9,800 bases of DNA, taken from Proteobacteria bacterium UBA4656. GTDB taxonomy: Bacteria; Pseudomonadota; Gammaproteobacteria; Xanthomonadales; Ahniellaceae. Each line of letters opens with the position of its first letter. The stretch's first letter is position 1. The stretch covers positions 12,448-22,247 of the forward strand of contig DHLY01000165.1 in the NCBI GenBank assembly GCA_002405525.1, given 5' to 3'. Below are positions 1 through 6,376 of the stretch, in pieces. Position numbers and translations under genes: made by a program. The notes beneath the pieces are model-generated. The model saw only the letters and a list, made by a program, of their open reading frames with translations, did no database searches and had not been told where the DNA came from.

Positions 1-1
1 C

Positions 2-382
2 AACCGCAAGGAGGCCAAGGACCACGGCGAGGCCGGGCTGCTGATCGGTGCGCCGCTGGCAGGTCGCGTGCTGATCGTGGACGACGTGATCACTGCCGGC
101 ACCTCGGTCCGCGCGTCGGTTGCCCTGATCCGCGAACACGGGGCCGCGCCCGCCGGTGTGTTGATCGCCCTCGACCGCCAGGAGCGCGGCACCGGAACGC
201 TGTCGGCGGCCGACGAGGTCCGCCGGGACTTCGGCCTGCCGGTGGCGGCGATCGCGGGCGTGGACGAATTGCTGCAGTTTACGGCCGAGCGGCCAGGGCT
301 CGTTCAGCACCGCGAAGCGCTGCTCCGGTATCGTTTGCGTCATGGAAGCGACGCCTTGCTGCGTCCGACGGAGATCCCATGA
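2..382 (+). CDS. pyrE: Orotate phosphoribosyltransferase, 3' part (5' end outside window)
   Basis: Joins orotate to PRPP to form orotidine 5'-monophosphate, the fifth step of de novo pyrimidine synthesis, in the cytoplasm. The reading frame is already open at base 2 and the visible 126 residues are the C-terminal part of a protein that is about 213 residues long in E. coli. The fragment begins inside the flexible catalytic loop (RKEAKDHGE, fragment residues 2-10, with the conserved Lys and His) and then shows the PRPP-binding signature VDDVITAGTS at fragment residues 26-35. The later LIALDRQERG segment is also typical of PyrE. The C-terminus runs about ten residues past the usual end (to RPTEIP). 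Its stop overlaps the start of the next gene in an ATGA, so translational coupling is likely. Identification is secure; only the 5' end is missing. Confidence 0.96.
   Translation, partial: NRKEAKDHGEAGLLIGAPLAGRVLIVDDVITAGTSVRASVALIREHGAAPAGVLIALDRQERGTGTLSAADEVRRDFGLPVAAIAGVDELLQFTAERPGLVQHREALLRYRLRHGSDALLRPTEIP
370..373 (+). promoter_or_regulatory. Ribosome binding site of the DUF4124 gene
   Basis: GGAG lies five bases before the ATG at 379, inside the end of pyrE. It supports that start and fits coupled translation with pyrE. Confidence 0.6.
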
Positions 383-1005
383 AGTCCATGCTGGCTGTTT
401 TCGCCGTCGTCATGCTGGCCACTGCCTGGTCCGCGTCGGCGCAGAAGATCTACAAGTGCACCAACGAAAAGGGCGAGATCTACTACACCCAGGCCTACGA
501 TCCGGTTCGCTGCGCGGGCGGCGGTGCACAGCTGAACGAGCAGGGCGTCGAGGTTCGACGGATCGACCGCATCAAGACGCCGGAGGAGCTCGCAACCGAG
601 GCTGCGGCCGAGAAGTCCCGCGCCGAGGCCGAGCGGCTGGCGGCCGAGCAGCGCGAGGCCGACCGTATCCTGCTCAGCGCCTACGCGAACGAGGACGACA
701 TCAAGCGCGCGCACGCCCAGCGGATGCAGATGATCGACACCGAGATCCAGACCGCGAAGCTCCAGCTGACAAGCCTGCAGGCGAAGCTGGCCGAACTGCT
801 GGCGGTCGCCGCGGAGTCCGAACGCGCCAACAGCCCGGTTCCGGAGAGTATCGCCAGCCAGATCGAAAACGTCCGTCGTCAGATCGGCGGTCAGAATGAA
901 AACATCACCCGCAGCGAGACCGAGCGCGTGACGGGCACCGCCGAATTCGAGTCGACGATCGCGCGCTATCGCGAACTGGTGGCCGCCCAGAGGGCGCGGA
1001 TGTAG
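379..1005 (+). CDS. Exported DUF4124 domain-containing coiled-coil protein
   Basis: Function unknown; predicted to be periplasmic. The 208-residue protein starts with a clear Sec signal peptide (Lys2, hydrophobic stretch about 5-17, probable cleavage after ASA at residue 21). A short DUF4124-type domain follows at about 22-50, with the pattern IYKCTNEKGEIYYTQ and Cys27 and Cys45 placed to form a disulfide. From about residue 66 to 208 the chain is Ala/Glu/Arg/Gln-rich and predicted mainly helical, with two long coiled-coil-like stretches (about 68-145 and 155-207). This is the usual build of the many small DUF4124 envelope proteins of Xanthomonadaceae: a Cys-containing head and a helical tail. 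The start is fixed by the 4-base overlap with pyrE and the GGAG before it. It is probably the last gene of the pyrE transcript, because the next gene converges 10 bases away. Confidence 0.88.
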   Translation: MKSMLAVFAVVMLATAWSASAQKIYKCTNEKGEIYYTQAYDPVRCAGGGAQLNEQGVEVRRIDRIKTPEELATEAAAEKSRAEAERLAAEQREADRILLSAYANEDDIKRAHAQRMQMIDTEIQTAKLQLTSLQAKLAELLAVAAESERANSPVPESIASQIENVRRQIGGQNENITRSETERVTGTAEFESTIARYRELVAAQRARM

Positions 1006-1011
1006 GCCACC
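978..1011. terminator. Candidate bidirectional hairpin at the DUF4124/mgtE convergence
   Basis: GGTGGCC (978-984) pairs perfectly with GGCCACC (1005-1011), and the interior can fold a further GCCC-AGA-GGGC hairpin (985-995). It covers the end of the DUF4124 gene and the 10-base gap before the mgtE stop, which is where both transcripts must end. Neither side has a T-run, so it does not meet the rule for a classical intrinsic terminator; Rho-dependent ending is equally possible. Confidence 0.3.
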
Positions 1012-1015
1012 GCGG

Positions 1016-2215
1016 TCACATCAGCAGGATCGTCGCCAGGCCGAGAAAGGCGCCCATGCTCACCACGTCGGTCGCGGTGGTCAGGAAGATGCTCGACGCG
1101 GTCGCCGGGTCCGCTCCGAGGCGCCTGAGGCCGAGCGGGATCAGCGCCCCGCAGATACCGCTGACCACGCAGGAAACGATCATCGCCGCCTGGGTGATCA
1201 TCCCGAGCAGGACCGCGTCCGGCCGCCCCTGCTGGCCGGCGTAGAACCACATGCCGATGCCGGCGACGGCGCCCACGGCGGTGCCGTTGAGCAGGCCCAG
1301 CCACGCTTCCTTCGACACCACGGCCCATGTCTTGTCGGCCTTCAGTTCGCCCAGCGTCATGCCGCGCAGGGTCACGGCCAGCGCCTGGCAGCCGGTGTTC
1401 CCGGACTGGCCGGCCAGCACCGACAGGAACACCGCCAGCACCACGATCTGGTCCAGCGTCGCCTCGAAGAACCCGACCACCGCGGCGGCAACGAAGGCGG
1501 TGAGCAGGTTCAGCTGCAGCCATGGATGGCGCATCAGCAGGCTGCGCTGCCACGGCGTGGCGAGGCGTTCCTCCTTCTCCACGCCGACCATCGAGCCGGC
1601 CTGCGCCGAGATCTCGAAGGCCTGCTGCTCGAACAGCACCTGCCCGCGCACCATCCCGAGCAGGCGCTGGCCCTCGTCGCAGACCGGGTACACCGGATAG
1701 TGCCGGGTGACGACCTCGTGCATGGCCTCGACCAGCGGCTTGTCCGGGCGCAGGAAGAAGGGATCGCGCAGCATGATGTCCGACAGCGCCTGTTCGCGGC
1801 TGGCGAACAGCAGTTCGCGGAACGCGACCACCCCGACCAGGGTGCCGTCGGCCTCGGTCACGAAAATGTAGGTCACCATCCTGCGCTTTACGGTTTCACG
1901 CAGTTCCTCGACCACCCGCGCGACGATGGCGTCGGGCCGGAAAACCGCAGGCGGCCGCTCGATCAGGCGGCCGACGGTGCCCTCCGCGTACGCATGGCCT
2001 TTCAGCCAGAGCTGCCCCTGGCCGAAGGGCGTGGCCGCAGCGATGCGCTCACGACGCTCCGGGTCGAACTCTTCCAGCACCTCGACGGCGTGGCCCGTAC
2101 GCAAGCGGGTCAGCAGGTCAGCGATCTCGGCGTCGGATGAGTCCGCGAGTCGCCGCGCGGCGGTCCGGGGATCGAGGTCGCGGATCTGTTCGAAGTCGGG
2201 CGGCGGGGCGCTCAT
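1016..2215 (-). CDS. mgtE: MgtE-family magnesium transporter
   Basis: Channel-like Mg2+ importer of the inner membrane; in the characterised family cytosolic Mg2+ binds the N and CBS domains and closes the pore. The protein is 399 residues against about 450 for the Thermus model. Order: a short helical N domain (about 8-75), two CBS domains (about 80-140 and 145-200), a linking helix (about 203-225), then five expected membrane helices (about 232-399). Family hallmarks seen are PWLQLNLLTAF (231-241), the pore segment LAGQSGNTGCQALAVTLRG (267-285) and the C-terminal TTATDVVSMGAFLGLAT, whose Asp383 matches the pore Asp432 of Thermus MgtE. The N domain is clearly shorter than usual. The ATG at 2215 was chosen because residues upstream in the same frame are Arg/Gly-rich and unlike MgtE. 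It stands alone between a convergent neighbour and the M13 gene 163 bases upstream, so it probably has its own promoter. No Mg2+-sensing leader was recognised. Confidence 0.93.
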   Translation of the reverse strand: MSAPPPDFEQIRDLDPRTAARRLADSSDAEIADLLTRLRTGHAVEVLEEFDPERRERIAAATPFGQGQLWLKGHAYAEGTVGRLIERPPAVFRPDAIVARVVEELRETVKRRMVTYIFVTEADGTLVGVVAFRELLFASREQALSDIMLRDPFFLRPDKPLVEAMHEVVTRHYPVYPVCDEGQRLLGMVRGQVLFEQQAFEISAQAGSMVGVEKEERLATPWQRSLLMRHPWLQLNLLTAFVAAAVVGFFEATLDQIVVLAVFLSVLAGQSGNTGCQALAVTLRGMTLGELKADKTWAVVSKEAWLGLLNGTAVGAVAGIGMWFYAGQQGRPDAVLLGMITQAAMIVSCVVSGICGALIPLGLRRLGADPATASSIFLTTATDVVSMGAFLGLATILLM

Positions 2216-2250
2216 CAGGGTTCGCGATCCGGGGCGGCGGGCGGACCCGC

Positions 2251-2279
2251 AATCTACCAAGCCTGACCCGCGATGCCCA
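2251..2279 (-). promoter_or_regulatory. Candidate sigma-70-like promoter of mgtE
   Basis: On the minus strand TGGGCA (2279-2274; four of six match TTGACA) and TAGATT (2256-2251; four of six match TATAAT) are separated by 17 bases, and the -10 lies 35 bases before the mgtE ATG. Position and spacing are right, but two four-of-six matches are weak evidence in high-GC DNA. Confidence 0.33.
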
Positions 2280-2378
2280 CGCGACGGGGCCCACAAGCCC
2301 GGCGCGCGGCCGCTACCGCCCCCACGCTGCGGCCTGACCCGGCCGCCGCTTGACCATTCAGGACCGTCCCGGACCCGA

Positions 2379-4409
2379 TCACCAGATCGCCACCCGCGTG
2401 TCCTGCGGGCGCACCATCGGGTCGCCGGCCTTGCAGCCGAAGGCGGCATGGAAAGTCGGCAGGTTGGACAGCGGCCCGTTGACACGGAACTTGCCGGGTG
2501 CATGCGGGCCGGTGTTGACCTGCAGCTTGAGCGCCTCGTCGGTCCAAGTGCGCCGCCAGACCTGCGCCCAGCCGAGATAGAAGCGCTGCTCCGGCGTGAA
2601 GCCGTCGATCTTGGCCTGCGGTTCCTTCGTCAGCCGCGCCTGCAGCGCGTCGTAGGCGACCTTGAGCCCGCCCAAGTCGGCGATGTTCTCGCCCAGCGAG
2701 ACGCGGCCGTTGAGCCGCATGTCGCCGATGGCGATGAATTCTCCCGCCTGGTCCACCAATCGCTGCGCGCGGCCATCGAAAGCCGTTCGGTCGTCGGCAG
2801 TCCACCACATGCGCAGGCGGCCCTCGGCGTCGAAGCGGCTGCCCGTGTCGTCGAAGCCATGCATCAGCTCGTGCCCGATCACGCCGCCGATCGCGCCGTA
2901 GTTGATCGCGTCGTCGGCCGCCAGGTCGAAGAACGGCGGCTGCAGGATGCCGGCCGGAAACACGATCTCGTTCCAGACCGGGTTGTAGTACGCATTGACC
3001 TGCTGCGGCGGCATGCCCCATTCGCTGCGGTCGATCGGTTTGCCGATCTTGGCGAGGTCGTGGGCCTGCTCGAAGGCGGCGAGCCGGCGCACGTTGCCGG
3101 CGAAGTCGCCGCGCGACAGTTCCACGCCCGAGAAATCGCGCCACTGGTCCGGATAGCCGATCTTGGGCGTGAAGCTCGCCCACTTCTCCAGCGCCTGGCG
3201 ACGGGTGTCCTCGCCCATCCAGTCGAGCTTCTCCAGCCGCGCGCGCAGCGCGACCTTCAGGTCCTCGATCATCACCATCATCCGCGCTTTCGCCTCCGGC
3301 GGGAAATGGCGGGCGACGAACAGCCGGCCGAGCGGCTCGCCAAGGATTGCGTTCATCTGGTCGATGGCGCGCTCCTCGCGCGGCTTCTGTTCCTTCTGCC
3401 CGCGCAGCACCTGGCCGTAGAAGCGGAAGTTCTCCTCCACGAAGGCCATGCTGAGGAAGGGCGCGGCGTCGCGCAGCAGGTTCCAGCGCAGGTAGGCCTT
3501 CCAGGTCCCGACCGGCGTGTCGGACAGGGCCTTGTCCATCTCGGCGAAGAACGCCGGATGCGAGAACGAGAAGTCCTGCATCCCCCCGACGCCCATCGCG
3601 GCGAAGAAGCCGCTCCAGGAGAAGTTCGGCGTCGCCGCGTCGGCCTGGGCGACCGGGATCACGTTGTAGCTCTTGTTCGGGTCGCGCATCTCCTCGCGCG
3701 GCAGGAACACGTTCGCGAGGCGCGTTTCCAGCGCCACGATCGCCGCGGCGTCGGCGGCAGCCTGCTCGGCCTTCACGCCGGACAGCCCCAGCATCTTCGC
3801 GATATGCTCGCGGTACTGGTCGAGCTGCTTTTTCGACGCTTGGTCGTCGCGCAGGTAGAAATCTCGGTTGGGCAGGCCCAGCCCACCCTGCGTCGCGTAG
3901 GCGATGATCCGCGTGTTGTCCTTCAGGTCCTGCCGCACGCCGAGGCCGAACAGCACGGGGTCGGCCTCGCGATGCATGGCGACCACGCGCGCGACCACGC
4001 CCTTCGGCGTCTCGATGGCGTCGATCGCGGCGAGGCCGGCCTCGATCGGCGCGATGCCGCGCTTTTCGATCATCGCCTCGTCGATCGCCGAGACGTAGAA
4101 CGCGCCCACCAGTGCTTCCGGGCTGCCCTTCGCGGCGTCGGCAGTCGCCGCCGCTTCCTTCGCGATCGCCTTCAGGCGATCCGCGTTGCGCTTGTCGAGC
4201 TCGGCAAAGGTGCCCCAGCTCGAATAGGCCGCCGGCACCGGGTTGTTCTTGAGCCAGGTCCCATTGGCGTAGGCGTAGAAGTCGGTGCAGGCCGGGGTGG
4301 CCTTGTCGAAGTTCGCGAGGTCGATGCCGCGCTCGTTGGTCTTCGGGGCGGCGGCCGCCGGCGCGGCGAAGGCGACGGCGATCAACAGGGCAAAGGGACG
4401 CAGGCGCAT
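2379..4409 (-). CDS. M13-family (neprilysin/PepO-like) zinc metallopeptidase, exported
   Basis: Zinc endopeptidase that cuts short peptides; with its signal peptide it should act in the periplasm or be secreted. Length 676 residues, normal for the family. A Sec signal peptide occupies residues 1 to about 21 (Arg-rich start, Ala/Leu core, AAA before the cut); it lacks a lipobox, so it is not a lipoprotein. The N-terminal M13 domain (about 30-410) opens with the usual DFYAYANGTWL pattern (43-53). The catalytic domain carries NAYYN (472-476, substrate binding), the zinc motif HELMH (His513, Glu514, His517), the third ligand Glu574 and Asp578 in GENIADLGG, and the late His636 and Arg642 region; it ends in the family-typical aromatic Trp676. 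The ATG at 4409 gives the signal peptide and has GAGAGAA before it. An in-frame ATG at 4475 would add 22 residues ahead of the signal peptide and is less likely. Often named pepO in related genomes. Confidence 0.95.
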   Translation of the reverse strand: MRLRPFALLIAVAFAAPAAAAPKTNERGIDLANFDKATPACTDFYAYANGTWLKNNPVPAAYSSWGTFAELDKRNADRLKAIAKEAAATADAAKGSPEALVGAFYVSAIDEAMIEKRGIAPIEAGLAAIDAIETPKGVVARVVAMHREADPVLFGLGVRQDLKDNTRIIAYATQGGLGLPNRDFYLRDDQASKKQLDQYREHIAKMLGLSGVKAEQAAADAAAIVALETRLANVFLPREEMRDPNKSYNVIPVAQADAATPNFSWSGFFAAMGVGGMQDFSFSHPAFFAEMDKALSDTPVGTWKAYLRWNLLRDAAPFLSMAFVEENFRFYGQVLRGQKEQKPREERAIDQMNAILGEPLGRLFVARHFPPEAKARMMVMIEDLKVALRARLEKLDWMGEDTRRQALEKWASFTPKIGYPDQWRDFSGVELSRGDFAGNVRRLAAFEQAHDLAKIGKPIDRSEWGMPPQQVNAYYNPVWNEIVFPAGILQPPFFDLAADDAINYGAIGGVIGHELMHGFDDTGSRFDAEGRLRMWWTADDRTAFDGRAQRLVDQAGEFIAIGDMRLNGRVSLGENIADLGGLKVAYDALQARLTKEPQAKIDGFTPEQRFYLGWAQVWRRTWTDEALKLQVNTGPHAPGKFRVNGPLSNLPTFHAAFGCKAGDPMVRPQDTRVAIW

Positions 4410-4432
4410 CGGGACGGTTCTCTCGGTCGGGA

Positions 4433-4450
4433 CGGCCGCGACAGCGGCCG
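4433..4450 (-). other. Perfect hairpin in the leader of the M13 peptidase gene (proximal)
   Basis: CGGCCGC (4433-4439) and GCGGCCG (4444-4450) form a perfect seven-base-pair stem with a four-base loop. It lies 23 bases before the ATG at 4409, just upstream of the ribosome binding site. It may structure the 5' leader or be a palindromic protein site; GC-rich sequence makes chance stems likelier. Confidence 0.4.
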
Positions 4451-4456
4451 ACAGAG

Positions 4457-4476
4457 CATGCAGCTCGGGCTGCATG
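4457..4476 (-). other. Perfect hairpin in the leader of the M13 peptidase gene (distal)
   Basis: CATGCAGC (4457-4464) pairs with GCTGCATG (4469-4476), giving a perfect eight-base-pair stem with a TCGG loop. It sits six bases from the proximal hairpin and includes an unused in-frame ATG (4475). No T-run follows, so a terminator is unlikely. An operator or a leader structure would fit. Confidence 0.42.
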
Positions 4477-4553
4477 GGTGGAGGCCGGGTGCAGGATGAC
4501 GCCCCCCGCGCGATGGGCTGCCCCCCCGGCGGCGGCGGCGCGTGCCCCGGGGA

Positions 4554-4587
4554 GCGACCTGGGCCATGGCTCAGGCCCGCAGGTCGC
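4554..4587 (-). terminator. Stem-loop across the oxidoreductase stop codon, candidate terminator
   Basis: GCGACCT (4554-4560) pairs perfectly with AGGTCGC (4581-4587). Inside it GGGCC (4561-4565) pairs with GGCCC (4574-4578), leaving a two-base bulge and an eight-base loop. The stop codon (4571-4573) is in the loop region. The stem is strong and well placed to end the oxidoreductase transcript, but no T-run follows on the minus strand. Confidence 0.4.
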
Positions 4588-6172
4588 GCCGGATCTCGCG
4601 CGCCGCGTTCATGCCCGGCACGCCGGTGACGCCGCCGCCCGGATGCGCGCCCGCGCCGCACAGGTAGAGCCCACGCAGCGGCGTGCGGTAGTCGGCCATG
4701 CCCAGCAACGGCCGCGCGCTGAACATCTGGTCCATTCCCAGCGAGCCGTGGAAGATGTCGCCGCCGACCAGGCCGAACTCGCGCTCGAGGTCGAGCGGCG
4801 ACAGCGCGCGGTGGCCGAGCACGCTGCGGCGGAAGTTCGGCGCCACGCGGTCGACGGTGTCGATCATCAGGTTCGCGACCGTGTCGCGCTGCGCGTCCCA
4901 GCCGCCGTCGACCTGCGGATTGACGTGCTGGCAGAACAGGCTCGCCACTTGCGCGCCGGGCGGGGCCAGCGTGTCGTCGAGGGTGCTGGAGATCACCAGT
5001 TCCACGATCGGCTCGCGCGCCCAGCCGGCGTTGTGTTCCCTCGCGCGCGCGTCGAAGTACGCGCGCTCGAAGTAGCGCAGCGAGTGGCCGACCAGGATGC
5101 CGCTGCGGTGATGCGGCTGCAGGCTGGTGCCCGGCGCTGCGGCGAAGTCCGGCAGTTCCGACAGCGCCACGTTCATGCGGAAGGTGCCGCTGCCATTGCG
5201 GTGGCGGCCGATGCGGGCGCGGAAGTCCTCGTCCAGCGCCTCGGCGGGCACCAGGCGCGTGAACAGCGTCTTCGGGTGCAGGTTGGCGGCGACCACGCGC
5301 GCGCCGAACTCGCGGCCGTCGGCCAGCACCGCGCCGGTAGCGCGGCCGTCGCGCACCAGCACGCGCTCGACCGCCGCCCCGGTGAGCACCTCGACGCCGC
5401 GCGCGGCGCATTCCTTCGCGAGCGCCTGCGTGATCGCGCCCATGCCGCCGATCGCATGCCCCCAGGCGCCGGACTTGCCGTTGACCTCGCCGAACACGTG
5501 GTGCAGCAGCACGTAGGCCGAGCCGGGCGTGTACGGCGAGGCGAAGTTGCCGACCACCGAGTCCCAGCCGAGCGCGGCCTTGAGCGGGTCGGATTCGAAC
5601 CAGTCGTCGAGCAGCTCGCCCGCGCTCTTGGTGAACAGGTCGAGCAGCTCCGCCTTGCCGTGCAGATCGAGCCCGCGCAGGTGCTTGGCCACCCTCGCGG
5701 TGGCCAGCCAGTCGGCCAGCACGAAGCCGTCGCTGACGTTGGGCGGGGTGAGTGTCAGCAGCGCGCGCAGCACCGCGACCACGCGGTCGAGCATGGCGTA
5801 GTAACGCGGCAGGCGTTCGGCGTCGCGCCTGGAGAAGCGCGCGACCTCCTCGGCGCCATGCGGCCCGCCGAGGCGGAAGGCGCGCCCGTCAGGCAGCGGC
5901 AGAAAGTTCGAGTAAGGGCGCTCGACCACCCGCAGGCCGTGCTGCGCCAGCCGCAGGTCGGCGACCACCTTCGGGTTGAGCAGGCTGACCGTGTACGACG
6001 CCGTCGAGTTGCGGAAGCCGGGGTGGAATTCCTCGGTCACCGCCGCCCCGCCGACCACGGCGCGGCGCTCGAGCACGCGCACCTTGAGCCCCGCGCCGGC
6101 GAGGTAGGCCGCGCAGACGAGGCCATTGTGGCCGCCGCCGAGGATCAGAACGTCGCTGACGGAGGGCTGCAT
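4571..6172 (-). CDS. PYROXD2-like FAD-dependent oxidoreductase (phytoene-dehydrogenase superfamily)
   Basis: Flavoprotein of the amine-oxidase/phytoene-desaturase fold (COG1233); the substrate is unknown. The 533-residue protein begins with the FAD-binding fold: LILGGGHNG with the glycine-rich loop at 12-17 and Glu35 at the end of the second strand to bind the ADP ribose, followed by VVGGAAVTEE (39-48). Near the C-terminus lies the second flavin-contact region, GAGAHPGGGVTGVPGMNAA. The HNG in place of the usual SG at the dinucleotide loop and the HPGGGV signature point to the PYROXD2 branch rather than to carotenoid CrtI enzymes, and no crtB or other carotenoid gene is nearby. The start at 6172 is the only Met that places the FAD motif at the expected distance; no transit or signal peptide is seen. 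It runs divergently from the antiporter gene and ends 161 bases before the M13 gene, which reads in the same direction. Confidence 0.88.
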   Translation of the reverse strand: MQPSVSDVLILGGGHNGLVCAAYLAGAGLKVRVLERRAVVGGAAVTEEFHPGFRNSTASYTVSLLNPKVVADLRLAQHGLRVVERPYSNFLPLPDGRAFRLGGPHGAEEVARFSRRDAERLPRYYAMLDRVVAVLRALLTLTPPNVSDGFVLADWLATARVAKHLRGLDLHGKAELLDLFTKSAGELLDDWFESDPLKAALGWDSVVGNFASPYTPGSAYVLLHHVFGEVNGKSGAWGHAIGGMGAITQALAKECAARGVEVLTGAAVERVLVRDGRATGAVLADGREFGARVVAANLHPKTLFTRLVPAEALDEDFRARIGRHRNGSGTFRMNVALSELPDFAAAPGTSLQPHHRSGILVGHSLRYFERAYFDARAREHNAGWAREPIVELVISSTLDDTLAPPGAQVASLFCQHVNPQVDGGWDAQRDTVANLMIDTVDRVAPNFRRSVLGHRALSPLDLEREFGLVGGDIFHGSLGMDQMFSARPLLGMADYRTPLRGLYLCGAGAHPGGGVTGVPGMNAAREIRRDLRA

Positions 6173-6376
6173 GGCGCGCACACGGCGGGATGGGCACGCG
6201 AGGATAGCGCGACGCCCGTCCCCAGCCGGCACGCTGCAACCGGCTCGTCGGGACCGGCGGGCAGCGTCGCGCCCGATGCTGACCGGCACCGCAGGAAATG
6301 CCGCCGATCGGATTAGACTGCGGCCTTTCGTGCGTCGCGGACCTGGTCCGCCGCGCCCTGCGAAGCCGGTGACCCC
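6173..6376. promoter_or_regulatory. Divergent intergenic region between oxidoreductase and antiporter genes
   Basis: These 204 bases must hold the promoters of both flanking genes. The only -10-like boxes I see are TATCCT on the minus strand (6206-6201, 28 bases before the oxidoreductase ATG) and TAGACT on the plus strand (6314-6319, 57 bases before the antiporter ATG), each four of six to TATAAT. Neither has a convincing -35 at 16-18 bases. GGTGA at 6368-6372 is a weak ribosome binding site for the antiporter gene. No operator-like palindrome stands out. Confidence 0.4.

Noticed and set aside
2216..2378. Mg2+ riboswitch or leader peptide before mgtE
   Set aside because: Only 163 bases are available, and no M-box-like conserved block or short Pro/Asp-rich leader frame was recognised.
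2216..2503. 96-residue upstream extension of MgtE
   Set aside because: It overlaps the 3' end of the M13 gene, is Arg/Gly/Ser-rich and does not resemble the missing MgtE N-domain helices.
1926..4499. 857-codon open frame on the plus strand
   Set aside because: It lies antisense to mgtE and the M13 peptidase gene, is rich in Arg, Ala, His and Val with no recognisable domain, and is explained by high third-position GC of the true minus-strand genes.
4410..5411. N-terminal extension of the M13 peptidase frame to 1010 codons
   Set aside because: The extension overlaps the oxidoreductase coding sequence in another frame and precedes a proper signal peptide and ribosome binding site at 4409.
4478..6316. 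612-codon open frame on the plus strand
   Set aside because: Antisense to the PYROXD2-like gene, with composition typical of a mirror frame and no known fold.
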